DNA of 64,000 nucleotides from Diogma glabrata (GCA_963693315.1 OY856187.1:41715242-41779241); one strand, 5' to 3'. Positions 32,809 to 46,426 are shown, numbered from the stretch's first letter. A program made the numbers and translations. Notes: generated by a model not told the origin, from the letters alone.

Positions 32809-33437
32809 TTATCTTAATGCAAGTTGATGAACAATATTTTTAGTCAATTCCTGAGCAGCATAAATGAATAAATTTGATGGTTTCCCAACGCGAGAACACG
32901 CCACATGTAATTGGCCATGTGAAAAGACCGGATTTTCTAGATCCAACCCACAAATCGACATTGTTTGACCTTGTGACTTATTGATAGTCATGGCAAACTC
33001 CAAGCGAATTGGAAATTGCAGATGTCTGAACGGAATGGGTGAGTCTGAAGGGATCATTTGGATTCGTGGCAGAAGAACAACTCCACCTTCAAATTAGCCG
33101 TTCAAAATTGTAGCTTCAAGAACATTGCCCAAAGTTTTTTATGACTAATCTTGTACCGTTGCATAGCTTAAGTGGATTTAAATTCCGAAGCAAAATGATA
33201 GGTGAGCCAATTTTTAATCGCAAGTTATGTGGTGGCATTCCTGGTAAATCCAGCGAATAAAAAAGTTCAACAGGATAGTTGACTGCTTCGTCAGGATCGG
33301 GAACAGTGTCGATCGATTTGAACAATATCACATTACCGGGTAATTACTGTTGTATTTTGAAGTTAATAGCGTCAACATCGATATTTTTTGCGGCTAAAAT
33401 AGCTCGTTCATGAAGCCACGCATGATTAATATAATTA
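32809..33437 (-). pseudogene. Helitron Pif1-like helicase C-terminal fragment
   Basis: Minus-strand reading, 5' to 3': NHAWLHERAILAAKNIDVDA then INFKIQQ, an in-frame TAA, LPGNVILFKSIDTVPDPDEA, LFYSLDLPGMPPHNLRLKIG, SPIILLRNLNP, a frameshift near 33060-33115, then MIPSDSPIPFRHLQFPIR, FAMTINKSQGQTMSICGLDL and LHVACSRVGKPSNLFIYA. These are the late motifs of the Rep-helicase of Helitrons: the LP(G/A)MPPH block and the Walker-type NKSQGQT helicase motif. At its upstream side (33438) the coding sequence breaks off into tandem repeats. A single stop and one frameshift suggest moderate age. It is the same protein part as 1682-1947 but on the opposite strand. Confidence 0.9.
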
Positions 33438-34035
33438 GCAGCGCCATATGCCGGGTTGATTTGTGAATCTAAACCATCCTGGGCGTCACCCAAACACATT
33501 CAAAAAATTCATTCAAATCGGTCCAGCCGGTTAGGAGGAGTTCAGTGACAATACCGACTGCAGCGCCATCTGCAGAGCTGATTTGTGAATCTAAACCATT
33601 CAGGGTGCCATCCAAATACATACGAAAAAAATCATTCAAATCGGTCAAGCCGTTTAGGAGGAGTTTGGTAACAATACCGACTGCAGCGCCTCTGCTGGGC
33701 TGATTTATAAAATTAAACCATTCGGGGCGCCACCCAAACGCACACAAAAATTCATTCAAATCGGTCCAGCCGTTTAGGAGAAGTTCAGTGACAATACCGA
33801 CTGCAGCGCCTCTGCTGGGCTGATTTGTAAATTTTAACCATCCAAGGCGCTACCCAAACGCATACAAAAAAAAACTCATTCAAATCGGTCCAGCCGTTTA
33901 GGAGGAGTTTAGTGACAATACCGACGGCAGCGCCTCTGCCGGGCTGATTTATAAATTTAAACCATTCGGAGCGCCACTCAAACGCACACAAAAAATTCAT
34001 TTAAATCAGTTCAGCCGTTTAGGAGGGGTTCAGTC
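33438..34035. repeat. 122-base tandem repeat, five units
   Basis: Units start GCAGCGCC at 33438, 33560, 33683, 33803 and 33927. Each contains TTCAAATCGGTCCAGCCG and TTTAGGAGGAGTTCAGTGAC with minor changes. Spacing is 120-124 bases. Minus-strand ORFs of 96 and 71 codons run through it because the unit is close to a multiple of three; they are not genes. The phrase ATCGGTCCAGCCGTTTAGGA is typical of the non-coding ends of dispersed insect elements. Confidence 0.92.
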
Positions 34036-34083
34036 ATACACATGTACAGTAGAATTATATATATAAAGAAGATAAAATTAATA

Positions 34084-34245
34084 CATCAAACTTTTTATAA
34101 ATATGAATTTTTATCGCCATAATTACTTCCAAAAAAGAGAAAAAAAACATTTAAATTTGTATAAATAAAATTTTTTTATCAAAGCAGCCTTTTCAAAATT
34201 TCATAATCCAATTGAAATAGTTGTTATTTTGTTGTCATAGCCAAT
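34084..34245 (+). repeat. Repeat family D, copy 3 (5' part)
   Basis: Similar to 9240-9420 and 25560-25730: AATTACTTCCAAAA, CATTTAAATTTGT, TTTATCAAAGCA, ATAATCCAATTGAAATAGTT, TTGTTGTCATAG. A related partial copy follows the MITE at about 34750-34860. Confidence 0.65.
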
Positions 34246-34289
34246 AATTCCACATTTCATTTTTCAATGAAACTGTTTGTTATGTTTTG

Positions 34290-34746
34290 CACAGTTAAAA
34301 AAAAATTGAATATGTAATGCAAATTGCTACACATATAGGTCCTACGGAAGTTTCCATTACAAAACAATACAAAGCTTGCTATATAAAGTTGCTCTAATGC
34401 TCTTTGCATCAATATTTAACAGAGTACTTAGGAGTAAAATATAAAGCTTGTTGTTTAAAAATGTCTGTTATTTGCATTACATAAATTACGCGCAACATTT
34501 TTTTAGTATGACATTTTAATGCAAATTACATCATAATTTCGAGTTACTTTGATTATTACGCATGCATTAAAACTTCTAGCTGTTCTATAGAAATAAATTA
34601 TGATGCAAGAGTTGTTTTAAATTTTATAGAAATGCATTGAAATTAGGTTTAATGCAACATTTACTTTACAATTCAATAATAACCTGCAACGCATAGCTCC
34701 TATTGCAAGACTTGCTTTAAATATTGCAGTTACTTTTTCAACTGTG
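34290..34746. mobile_element. MITE with CACAGTT ends, rich in TGCAA motifs
   Basis: Starts CACAGTTAAAAA and ends TTTTTCAACTGTG, with TG on both outer sides. The interior repeats TGCAA/TTGCA-type words about a dozen times in 450 bases (for example ATGCAAATTGC at 34317, TTTGCATTAC at 34472, ATGCATTGAAATT at 34633). Noncoding. The ends are similar in style to the CACTG MITE but the interior differs. Confidence 0.65.
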
Positions 34747-34884
34747 TGTTGTCATAGCAAAATGCAATAATTCAAAATATCATAATCCAATGAGAATCAA
34801 CTTATTTTTTGTTGTCATGGTTTACAATATGTTTGGAAAAATAACAAACTAACAAATAACAAATGCTACTTTACAGCCTCCGTA

Positions 34885-35000
34885 ACATAAAATGAAAATG
34901 GCTAACTTTTGCTGTCGCTAAACGTTACTTTTGCTGTCAGGCTAAAAAGTAAGACCTTAGCTAATTCCCTAGCGGCAGCAAAGTTAAATTTTACAGCCGT
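34885..35000. repeat. Imperfect hairpin, AACTTTTGCTG/CAGCAAAGTT
   Basis: AACTTTTGCTGTCGCTA near 34903 pairs with TAGCGGCAGCAAAGTT near 34970, with a second TTACTTTTGCTGTCAGGCTA in between. It lies just before module C. Confidence 0.55.
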
Positions 35001-35007
35001 TTGCCAA

Positions 35008-35884
35008 AAAAATATATTCTCTGACTTCTTTCCGCAAAAAAAAAAAAATAAAAAAATTTTTTAAATAAATAAATAAATTATATTAAAAAATTTATTTTTA
35101 ATTGCAACTTTGCCTATAATTTTATAAATTTATACTTTAAACGATGACTTCCAGTCGATAAAAAAAATATCTGTAATATCTGTAAAATTTTTTAAAGAAA
35201 ATATATTTTCATTTTTCTTAACTAATGGTTGGGGCTGGTGATGCCCATATCACCCTTAAACTAACTTATCAACTACCCAACACCAATACTTAACATCTAA
35301 ATCGGCTCTGTAATTCTAATCCAGAAAATCCATATTGGATTTGACTGGATTTGAACCGTCGACCCTAACAATGTAAGACTAGTGCGTTAACAGGCTATAC
35401 ATCACCTAGAGAAAATATATGAACTATTTTCATTATTCATAATGTCAAATTCATCTACTAAAAACTTACAAAATGACATATCTAAATTTGACTGTGTAAA
35501 AAATAAACAAGATTATATTTATATATAGCATTTTTACCAGTGTTAAATAATGTTATTATTGTGTTCGCCTGTTATTATTCCATCTGTAGGCGAACACAAT
35601 AATAACATTATTTTACACTGGTAAAAATGCTATTTATAAATACAATCTTGTTTATTTTTTACACAGTCAAATTTAGATATGTCGTTTTGTAAGTTTTTAG
35701 TAGATAAATTTGTAAATATTATCATTTATATTTAAGAGCGTTGTAAAACTAGCGTTTTCTACGCGTGGTAAAAACGTTTTTGCGTTCCTGAACTTATTCC
35801 ACTCGATGCCATCGCGTCTCGTGGACAAACCGTTCAGTCACGCAAAAAGAGACGTTTTCACTACTTGTATAAAAATCTACTATT
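35008..35884 (+). repeat. Repeat module C, copy 2, split by a SINE
   Basis: Matches 3253-3879, including the large hairpin (here about 35440-35715) and the smaller GTGGTAAAAACG hairpin near 35765-35862. The SINE at 35207-35407 sits at the position equivalent to about 3410 in copy 1. Confidence 0.8.
35207..35407 (-). mobile_element. tRNA-derived SINE
   Basis: On the minus strand it begins AGGTGATGTATAGCCTGTTA, an A-box-like region, and about 35 bases later has GGTTCAAATCC, a perfect B-box (GGTTCRANNCC). The tail is A-rich near the left end. Near-identical 13-base flanks (AAAGAAAATATAT at 35194-35206, AGAGAAAATATAT at 35408-35420) mark the insertion in module C. It is not a functional tRNA: the acceptor stem does not close. 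RNA polymerase III would transcribe it from the internal boxes. Confidence 0.82.
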
Positions 35885-36465
35885 TTTGCTGAGAAACCCT
35901 AACTTGTTTTAGAACTAATATCTAGTACTTTACATTTTCTTGGTTTAACAACTTAACTTCTTGAAGAAATTCAATTATTATTATTAGAGAAATGTAATTA
36001 AAGTTTCTTTCCACTGTGCGGCAACAACCACATTAGTAGCAAACAAAAAGCATCTTATTTGCTTTATACCTAAACTTAAATCTTTTAGTATGATAAAAAA
36101 TAAATAAATTAAGGAATTAACAAAAGTTGAATCGGAGAAATAAAAACAAAATAAAATTATTTTCTATTTTTCTTAAATGAAACTAATTCCAGGATTTGTG
36201 TTTTACTGAATTTAGCGAGAGCAACATGATAAATTAGAAAAACAATTTTGTTTTTTTTTTGGCTGGTTGAAGAAAAATGTTGTTTTTCTTAAACTAAGAT
36301 GAATACCGTTGTTTCTTTTAAAATTTAAACTGTTATTGTTAATACTGATTAATTATTTAGTGTCCTAAAGAGAGAGGATGATTATTTTTTATAATCATTT
36401 TCAATTAATGATATTTTGAGTAACATTTCCTTATACAGAAAAAGTAATTAATTGTCAACGATAAT
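35885..36465. other. AT-rich DNA, no gene seen
   Basis: No feature recognised on either strand. Confidence 0.4.
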
Positions 36466-36865
36466 AATAAATCAATTTAATTTTACTGTTTTGAGTAATT
36501 AAACAATAAACCCAATCACATAACAAGATATGGCATATTTCATGATAGTATGGCTGCAATTTTTGAAAAATTTACTGCAACTAAGCTATAAAAATGATGT
36601 GTTGCCAAAGAGCCAGCTACTGACAAATTCCTTAATCATGTGACACATTGATTTGTCCAATATTTCAAACTTCATCCATTTCCATAAAAGTTCGTTTCTG
36701 TGAACAAGCAATAGCATGCCATCATCAAAAAATATGTCATAACTACGATTAATGGTGCTACTGTTGACTGAAAAGAGTTTATCTGCCAGTACCATTTATC
36801 ACTGCCGTTGTCAGTGTCATGTAATCTGTCACTACCAATAGCAGGGACTAAAAAACTAGAGACTA
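36466..36865 (-). repeat. Dispersed repeat E, copy 1
   Basis: The minus strand aligns with 57165-57560 plus: both start AGTCCCTG, share TTCAGTCAAC, GTAGCACC, TTGATGATGG, GCTATTGCTT and AAGGAAT, and continue to a TGAT..GG.TT..TTGTTTA end. One frame gives a 69-codon ORF with FSVNSSTIN and FFDDGMLLL. The second copy shares this frame (YSVNGSTLN, LDDGTLLL) but has a TGA. A second frame is also partly shared (QSTVAP), so protein origin is possible but not shown. Confidence 0.6.
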
Positions 36866-39264
<2,399 letters not shown>

Positions 39265-39388
39265 ATAATAAAATGATATTTGGTTGAAGCCAATAATTTA
39301 TTCTTTTAAATAAAATAAATTATTTATTTATTTTAAATAAAAAGAATCTTTCTTTTAAAAAAGAATAAAAAAATAGAATTTAAATTAT

Positions 39389-39436
39389 TTTTTTGCAAAC
39401 GTTTCGTATATTTAATACATCCTCAGTGCAAAAATT
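39389..39436 (-). ncRNA. Hammerhead-ribozyme-like core, minus copy
   Basis: Same sequence as 43159-43206 in inverted orientation: CTGAGGA, a GTAT/ATAC stem, then GAAACG. Penelope-like elements are known to carry hammerhead motifs near their ends. The fold was judged by eye. Confidence 0.45.
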
Positions 39437-39619
39437 TTTTAATAAACTAACCATAATTTTTTCTACAAACAGAAAACATAAACAAATTGAACATAGAAAA
39501 TTTTTATAAAAGAAAAATAGAGAATACTAGATAAGCTTTTAGAATTAAAATAAAAAGTACAATATTAAGTTAAAATGTTATCATAAATATTTTGCAGATA
39601 AACAGTATCTTTTTGTTTA

Positions 39620-40911
39620 ACAGGTCGTTCAATAAGTCCGTAGGATAAGTAAGAAAAAAACAACATTTTGACAAAACTCGATTTTTTTATTCAACATAGT
39701 TGCCTTCGAGGGCGATATAACGAGTATAGCGATTTTCCAACTTTTCTATACCACTTTTATAGTACGATTTCTCTTTCTCGTCAAAATAGGCCTCAGTTTC
39801 AGCGATTACTTCATCATTGGACTTAAATTTCTTTCCAGCAAGCATTCTCTTGAGATCTGAAAACAGGAAAAATTCGCTGGGGGCTAAATCTGGAGAATGT
39901 GGTGGGTGGGTAAGCAATTCAAAGCCCAATTCATTCAATTTTGCCATCGTTTTCATCGATCTGTGACACGGTGCATTATCTTGGTGAAACAACACTTTTT
40001 TCTTTTGCAAATGTGGCCGTTTCTTTGCGATTTCAGCCTTCAATCGATCCAAAAGTTCACAGTAATACTCGCTGTTGATGGTGGTTCCTTTTTGGAGATA
40101 GTCGATGAATATTATTCCGTTCGTATCCCAAAATACAGACGCCATCACCTTACCGGCCGACTGTTGCGTCTTTGCTCGCTTTGGATTCGGTTCGTCGACT
40201 GCTGTCCACTCAGCTGACTGTCTTTTGGATTCTGGTGTGTAATTGTGAAGCCATGTCTCATCCATTGTCACATATCTACGATAGAATTCCCTTTTATTGC
40301 GGTTTAACAGTGCCAAAGACTCCTCCGAAGCATCGATTCGTTGTTGTTTTTGGTCGACTGTGAGCTCACGCGGCACTCAATTTGCACAGAGCTTTCGCAT
40401 ACCCAAATGTTCATGTAAAATGGTAAAAACACTACCATCTGCTACCTTTACAATGTCAGCTATTTCGTGCACCTTCAATTAGCGATCGTTCATAACCAAT
40501 TTGTGGATTTTTTTTATGTTTTCTGGAATAACAGCCTCATTTTGGCGTCCACTGCGCTCTGCATCTTTTGTGCTGGTACGACCACATTTAAATTCAGCCA
40601 TCCACTTCTCTACCATTTGTCTCGATGGAGCAGAGTTTGGATAATGTTTATCAAGCCATTGTTTGGTTTCCACTGTATTTTTTTTCATCAAAAAGCAATG
40701 CTTTATTAAAATTCGAAATTCACTTTTTTCCATTTTTTTTCAAAAACAAAAGTTGCTTCACACAAAATGCTATAACTCACGAATAAATAGTCAGATTGCT
40801 GTCAAATTTATACACGTATCGTTTGAAGGTTAGTACTAAATAAAAACCATATGGAAAAAATTCTAGTAATGCCATCTATGTGTCATCCTACGGACTTATT
40901 GAATGACCTAG
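39620..40911 (-). mobile_element. mariner element (irritans type), 1292 bases
   Basis: TIRs of about 28 bases: the left begins ACAGGTCGTTCAATAAGTCC, and the right, reversed, begins CTAGGTCATTCAATAAGTCC. TA flanks at 39618-39619 and 40912-40913. The intact plus copy of the Penelope-like element at about 42969-42985 gives the empty site (TTTATTTATAG in this orientation), confirming insertion at TA. Length matches full mariner elements. Confidence 0.96.
39687..40733 (-). pseudogene. mariner transposase, two in-frame stops
   Basis: The frame is full length, 348 codons from ATG at 40733 to the stop at 39687, and cuts and joins DNA at TA sites in active relatives. The N-terminal paired-like HTH region holds FRILIKHCFLMKKNT, then WMAEFKCGR. 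After MNDR comes a TAA, then KVHEIADIVKVADGSVFTIL, HEHLGMRKLC, and a TGA where relatives have the Trp of WVPR. Catalytic blocks: MDETWLHNYTPESKRQSAEW (first Asp near 157), FHQDNAPCHRS (second Asp near 249) and SPDLAPSEFFLF (third position near 284). The third acid is Glu where mariners have Asp, giving D34E instead of D34D. With two stops and this change the copy should be inactive. Confidence 0.95.
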
Positions 40912-42631
40912 TATTTATAGACTTTTTGCTCTTTTTAATTTGTATCATCTCCATTATACTCCTTTTTCTAAAATTGCTTTCTTTTTCAAGAATTTCAACG
41001 TTTGCGAAAGAAACGTTATGTCCAGCAACAGCAAGATGTCTTGAAAGCCCACTACTACCATTATCATCGTCAGAATTAACAGGCTTTCTTTTAGCATCAT
41101 GTAAATGTTGATCAAAACGTTTCTTTAAAAATTGTTTTGTTTGTCCAGTATAAGTAAAATCACAAGAACATTTAATTTGATATATTACTTCGGTTTGTAA
41201 TTCCTTCGGTACTTTATCTTTTAATTTTGAAAATAAGGTTCCTCCAATAGTTTTAGATGATCTTCCAACAGCATGAATATTATAATGAAAAAGTAAATTT
41301 TTTATTTGTTCATAAACACCTTTAACATAAGGTAAAGATACAAACGTAGGTAGAACATTTTGGGGTGCAACACTTGTTTCGACATTTATAGGAGGTACTT
41401 CTATAATATTACGATTATAATTTTTAAACAATGATTTATTTATCATTAATTTGATTAATTTTTTGGGATAATCATTTGATAATAAAGTTTCTTGAAGAAG
41501 ATCAAAATTTCTTTTATGAAAACGTTTATCTGACAAAAGTAAAATTTTATCTGCTAATAAAGTGATTGTATTTTTCTTGTAAGACATTGGCAACCATGAT
41601 TTAAAATTTAAGTATCTTCCAGACCACGTATTTTTATGAAAACAATCCGTAATCAACGATCCATCATCATTGTGATATATCAAAAGATCCAAAAAAGATA
41701 TTTGTTTGTTATGTTCAATTTCAATAGTGAATTGTATGTTATTATTAAACAAATTAAAAAGTTCTTTAAATTGTACGATCTTCTCTTCAGGAACAGCAAT
41801 GATAATATCATCAACATAGCGATAGAAAAAAAGTGGTTTGATTTCTGATTTTTCTAAAACTTCTTGCTCTAAAAATTCCATGACAAGATTAGCAACAGCC
41901 GGACTAACTGGCGAACCCATAGGTGAACCGAAAATTTGTTTATAAATTTGATTGTTGAAAGAAAACTCACAATTAAATAGAACTAATTTCAAAGCATCAA
42001 CAAATTGTGTTTTTGATAATTTTGAACCACTTTTTTCTTTAATTAACATCCAGTTTTTTTCTATTAGTTTGATGACTAAATTACTATCAACATTAGTAAA
42101 CAAAGAAACAACATCTAATGATAACAATTTATATCCAGGTGGTAAAATTACATTTTTAATTTTGTCTTTAAAATCTTCAGCATTTTTTACATAAGTGTTT
42201 GAATGTCCAACAAAATGATTTAAAATGTCTGATAAGTAAGAGGACAAAGCATATAATGGTGTTCCAATAGAACTGACAATAGGTCTTAAAGGAATGCCAC
42301 TTTTGGGAATTTTTGGTAATGAATACAATTTACCTACAACACCAGTATATGATCTAAGTAATTTACCTTGATTCTCTGTGATCTTTCCTTTTCTTTGCCA
42401 ATCCATCATCATAGTATTCAACAAACCTTGTATTTTAGATGTATTGTCTTTTTCAATTTTTATGTAAACTTCATTATTGTTGAGCATAACATTGTTTTTA
42501 GACAAATATTCATCACGATTTAAAATGACAGTGACACTACCTTTATCTGCATTAGTTATTAGTATATTCGGATTTTTTTTTAAAAAAAAGTTTACTTTTT
42601 CATTATAATATTCATGCTGTTGGAAGATCAT
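40883..42631 (-). pseudogene. Penelope-like reverse transcriptase with GIY-YIG endonuclease, N- and C-truncated
   Basis: This 582-codon open frame is the pol of the minus copy. Seen: NADKGSVTVIL (about 27), LRPIVSSIGTPLYALSS (about 117), LLSLDVVSLFTNV (motif A), SPMGSPVSPAVANLVMEF (motif B), FFYRYVDDIIIAV (catalytic YVDD, about 265), ISFLDLLIY, and the endonuclease core YQIKCSCDFTYTGQTKQFL (about 480-500) with RKRSIMEM downstream. The first about 13 residues (MIFQQHEYYNEKV) are the antisense of the facing copy, so the ATG is not native; about 200 N-terminal residues of a normal protein are missing. The last residues (TRSFNKSVG) come from the mariner; the true C-terminus continues at about 39617-39567. 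Confidence 0.93.
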
Positions 42632-43029
42632 CTAAAACTATTGGAGGAACCTTATTTTCAAAATTAAAAGATAAAGTACCGAAGGAATTACAAACCGAAG
42701 TAATATATCAAATTAAATGTTCTTGTGATTTTACTTATACTGGACAAACAAAACAATTTTTAAAGAAACGTTTTGATCAACATTTACATGATGCTAAAAG
42801 AAAGCCTGTTAATTCTGACGATGATAATGGTAGTAGTGCGCTTCCAAGACATCTTGCTGTTGCTGGACATAACGTTTCTTTCGCAAACGTTGAAATTCTT
42901 GAAAAAGAAAGCAATTTTAGAAAAAGGAGTATAATGGAGATGATACAAATTAAAAAGAGCAAAAAGTCTATAAATAAACAAAAAGATACTGTTTATCTGC
43001 AAAATATTTATGATAACATTTTAACTTAA
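42597..43029 (+). pseudogene. Penelope-like GIY-YIG endonuclease fragment, plus copy
   Basis: Open from the junction through FHYNIHAVGRSSKTIGGTLF, the endonuclease core SCDFTYTGQTKQFLKKRFDQ and GHNVSFANVEILEKES to the native end DTVYLQNIYDNILT and TAA at 43027-43029. It shows what the mariner removed from the minus copy. It lacks RT and an initiation codon of its own. It differs from the minus copy at a few positions, for example SALPRH against SGLSRH. Confidence 0.9.
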
Positions 43030-43158
43030 TATTGTACTTTTTATTTTAATTCTAAAAGCTTATCTAGTATTCTCTATTTTTCTTTTATAAAAATTTTCTA
43101 TGTTCAATTTGTTTATGTTTTCTGTTTGTAGAAAAAATTATGGTTAGTTTATTAAAAA

Positions 43159-43206
43159 ATTTTTGCACTGAGGATGTATTAAATATACGAAACGTTTGCA
43201 AAAAAA
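43159..43206 (+). ncRNA. Hammerhead-ribozyme-like core of Penelope-like element
   Basis: CTGAGGA at 43168-43174 fits the CUGANGA core, followed by T, a GTAT/ATAC stem (43176-43188), GAAA at 43189-43192, and flanks TTTTTGCA and TGCAAAAA that can pair. The extra T before the stem and the short AT-rich stem make activity doubtful. Confidence 0.45.
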
Positions 43207-43365
43207 TAATTTAAATTCTATTTTTTTATTCTTTTTTAAAACAAAGATTCTTTTTATTTAAAATAAATAAATAATTTATTTTATTTAAAAGAATAAATTA
43301 TTGGCTTCAACCAAATATCATTTTATTATCAATAATAAAATATTAAAGCCAAAAAACCAAAAATA

Positions 43366-43996
<631 letters not shown>

Positions 43997-45488
43997 CTGC
44001 CCAATTAACAATTTCAGTTTTATATAAGCTCTCACAGTGCTCTAGAGCTAAACTATAGAGCTGATAGCTTTATATTTTGCTGAGGTAGCGCTGCCACAGC
44101 TCTAACAGAGCTGTTATGATGCAAAATTTGCTACTTTTACAGCTTATTTCTCCTTCAGATAACTCTAAACAAGTGGTTCAATAATATGTAATAGAGCTAT
44201 TTTAGCTATATAACAGCTGTGTGTTAGAGTTTTTAAGAGTTACTATCAGGCTTAATTTTGACGTTTTCTTTTGAAAACAAATACAAATAGTTTCTTTTAA
44301 TAAAATTTTTTAATTATAAAACTAATACGTATTCGACATGGTTCCAAAATATGTTGGTGTTAAGTTTTCTCTCAACTTTTATATATTATATGTCGCGTAA
44401 ATAAATTAAATAATATTTTAAATAAATAATATAATTATGATTTTTTGAATATGTATGGGAATTTTAGGTGCCAATTAATTTTTATGGTAAAACCTGATAA
44501 TATAAGACCCACATTTCAATGCGCCCTTAGTAAATATTGTATAATTTCTGGAAAATAAAATAATTGTTATACAATTATGAATTTTTTGTAGCATTTTTGA
44601 CAGTTTCAGGTTATGTCAAATGAATTTATTTTGGGGAATTTATTTTTAAAATTTAAAACTTATTCTAAGTTATAAATGGTCGTCAAAAAAAATCCAGTTA
44701 TCGTAATACGTGATAAATTCAAAATACATAGTTCTCAAAAATGGTTATTAAAACATTTTTGGTCATAATGGCGATACATTTTCCACTCCATCTTTATAAA
44801 AACGAAGATGATGACAAGTTACACCAATACAGAGCTTCATGATACATATTAATCCTTTATAACGCTACTTGTAATAGAATATTTAAATATAGAGCTACCT
44901 CAATCATGCTACTTCTTTATAAAACTATTTGCTTTGTAACAAAATAAGTTGATTATATGCTAACGCATTTATGCAACAAAACATAGATAAAGCATCTCTC
45001 TCTCTATTTATATTAAAATGTCATGTCATGCGAAATGTTGCTGCAAGTTTTAGTAAAGATTCATATACTTGCAATAACTCTAAATTAACGTAAAAAGAAA
45101 CAACGAGCTCTTTTGTTGCATTTTTTAATTATAAACAAACTGAATGTAAACATACGATGACACTTTTTAGAGTTAGATTTAATAATGCTAAGAGCTTTAA
45201 TAAAGCTTTATAATAGCTTGTTTTTCTGTTGCAAAGGTGAAATAGAGCTTATAGGTCTATAACAAGTAGTGCTGTACTACTTTGATTTTAAAGGTCTAAA
45301 TAAGATTATTATTATAATGTAAAGCTAATATAGTTAGTTCCTGCTCTACATTTTATTAGAGCTAAGAGTTTGTAGAAACTCCTTTATTATGCAACATTAA
45401 TTGTTTTTAGAGCTTCAAGTATCACTCTACAAAGTAAAAGAACCACTAGCAACATAGGTAATTTTTTAGAGCTTTATTACTTGGGTGG
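43997..45488. mobile_element. Putative non-autonomous transposon with AGAGCT subterminal words
   Basis: AGAGCT or AGCTCT occurs about 14 times in 1.45 kb (for example near 44029, 44045, 44057, 44098, 44107, 44192, 44834, 44895, 45108, 45192, 45245, 45357, 45409, 45467), clustering toward both ends. Possible weak TIRs are CTGCCCAATTAACAA at 43997 and, reversed, CCACCCAAGTAATAA at the right, 11 of 15 matching. No ORF and no clear target duplication. The class is inferred from the clustered words only. Confidence 0.4.
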
Positions 45489-45807
45489 GATCTGCAGGAA
45501 AATCTTATAGTAAAACTCATCATATAAAATAAATATTATTCAATCTTCTGAGCTAATTCACATCTTTTTTTTCTGTAATACACCGACTTTATTGCTTTTA
45601 TTATTTATTTTAAAAGATAATTTCAAACACAAATAACTTAGAACTTTTTCTTCTTTGTAATATGGTTTACGTGTTTCAATTTCATATTTCCAACAATATT
45701 TATTTAATTTATAAAAACATAAATAAAATACAAAATAACCTTAAGTTCAAAGTTGGAAATAGAAAGAAAAGTAAATAGAAAAGTAATAGAAAAGTAATTT
45801 ATGAAAA
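45489..45807. other. AT-rich spacer
   Basis: No feature recognised, apart from a short AAAGTAA-type repetition near 45768-45800. Confidence 0.4.
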
Positions 45808-46408
45808 ATTTCACGCAAGTTCAGCAAATTTTTGGGAATTTTTGACATGACCCCTTTTAATTTTGATTATTTTTTGTTTATAGATAGTCTTTCATAAATA
45901 AAAAATACCAGTTCTCTTAGAATTTTTTTTTTCGACCAGGAGTCTTCCCAGGGTGCCCCTCAATTTTTTGTTATTTTGTGATGTGAGTGCATTTTGACGA
46001 GCGATTGTAGAAAAACTACTGAATCGATTTTCATAAATGATATGTCGTTGAATAGGTATTATAACAAAGTTTTTAAAAATGTACACTGATAATTTTTTGA
46101 AATAATTTTTAATGGTGTAACATAAGAAAATAACAGTGTAATTGAAGAAAAAATGGCGCTACACCATTTTTTTTTAAAAACTAAATTGAAGATTATTTTA
46201 TATCTAACCACTTGTGAAAGCTTAGGACTAGCGATATTTTTTGTTTTAAAGATAAAATTCGTTGTGCATATGACTGTCGGGAATCAGTTTTTTTTGTTCT
46301 GAAGGAAAATTATAAAAATGGCGTTATAAACTAAGAGATTTTTTTTAATGTTAAATATCAAATATTTTATTATTAAATGAACTTTTAAAAATATTATAAA
46401 AATTATAT
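45808..46408 (+). repeat. Left TIR of the long-TIR transposon
   Basis: Pairs with the right TIR over about 600 bases with scattered mismatches and a roughly 10-base indel near the outer end. A 64-codon minus ORF inside is noncoding read-through. Confidence 0.8.
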
Positions 46409-46426
46409 ATGTAAAGTAAAAAAAAT

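Noticed and set aside
33469..34000. Two minus-strand ORFs of 96 and 71 codons
   Set aside because: They follow the 122-base tandem repeats and resemble no protein beyond the repeat itself.
33438..34035. CRISPR-like array
   Set aside because: Units are contiguous 122-base tandem repeats without unique spacers, and the DNA is eukaryotic.
35330..35405. tRNA gene
   Set aside because: A- and B-box-like sequences are present, but the acceptor stem does not pair, and target duplications around a 200-base unit show a SINE.
40851..41111. 86-codon plus-strand ORF
   Set aside because: Antisense of the Penelope-like endonuclease and mariner end.
42777..43002. Minus-strand ORFs of 61 and 72 codons
   Set aside because: Antisense of the plus-copy GIY-YIG fragment.
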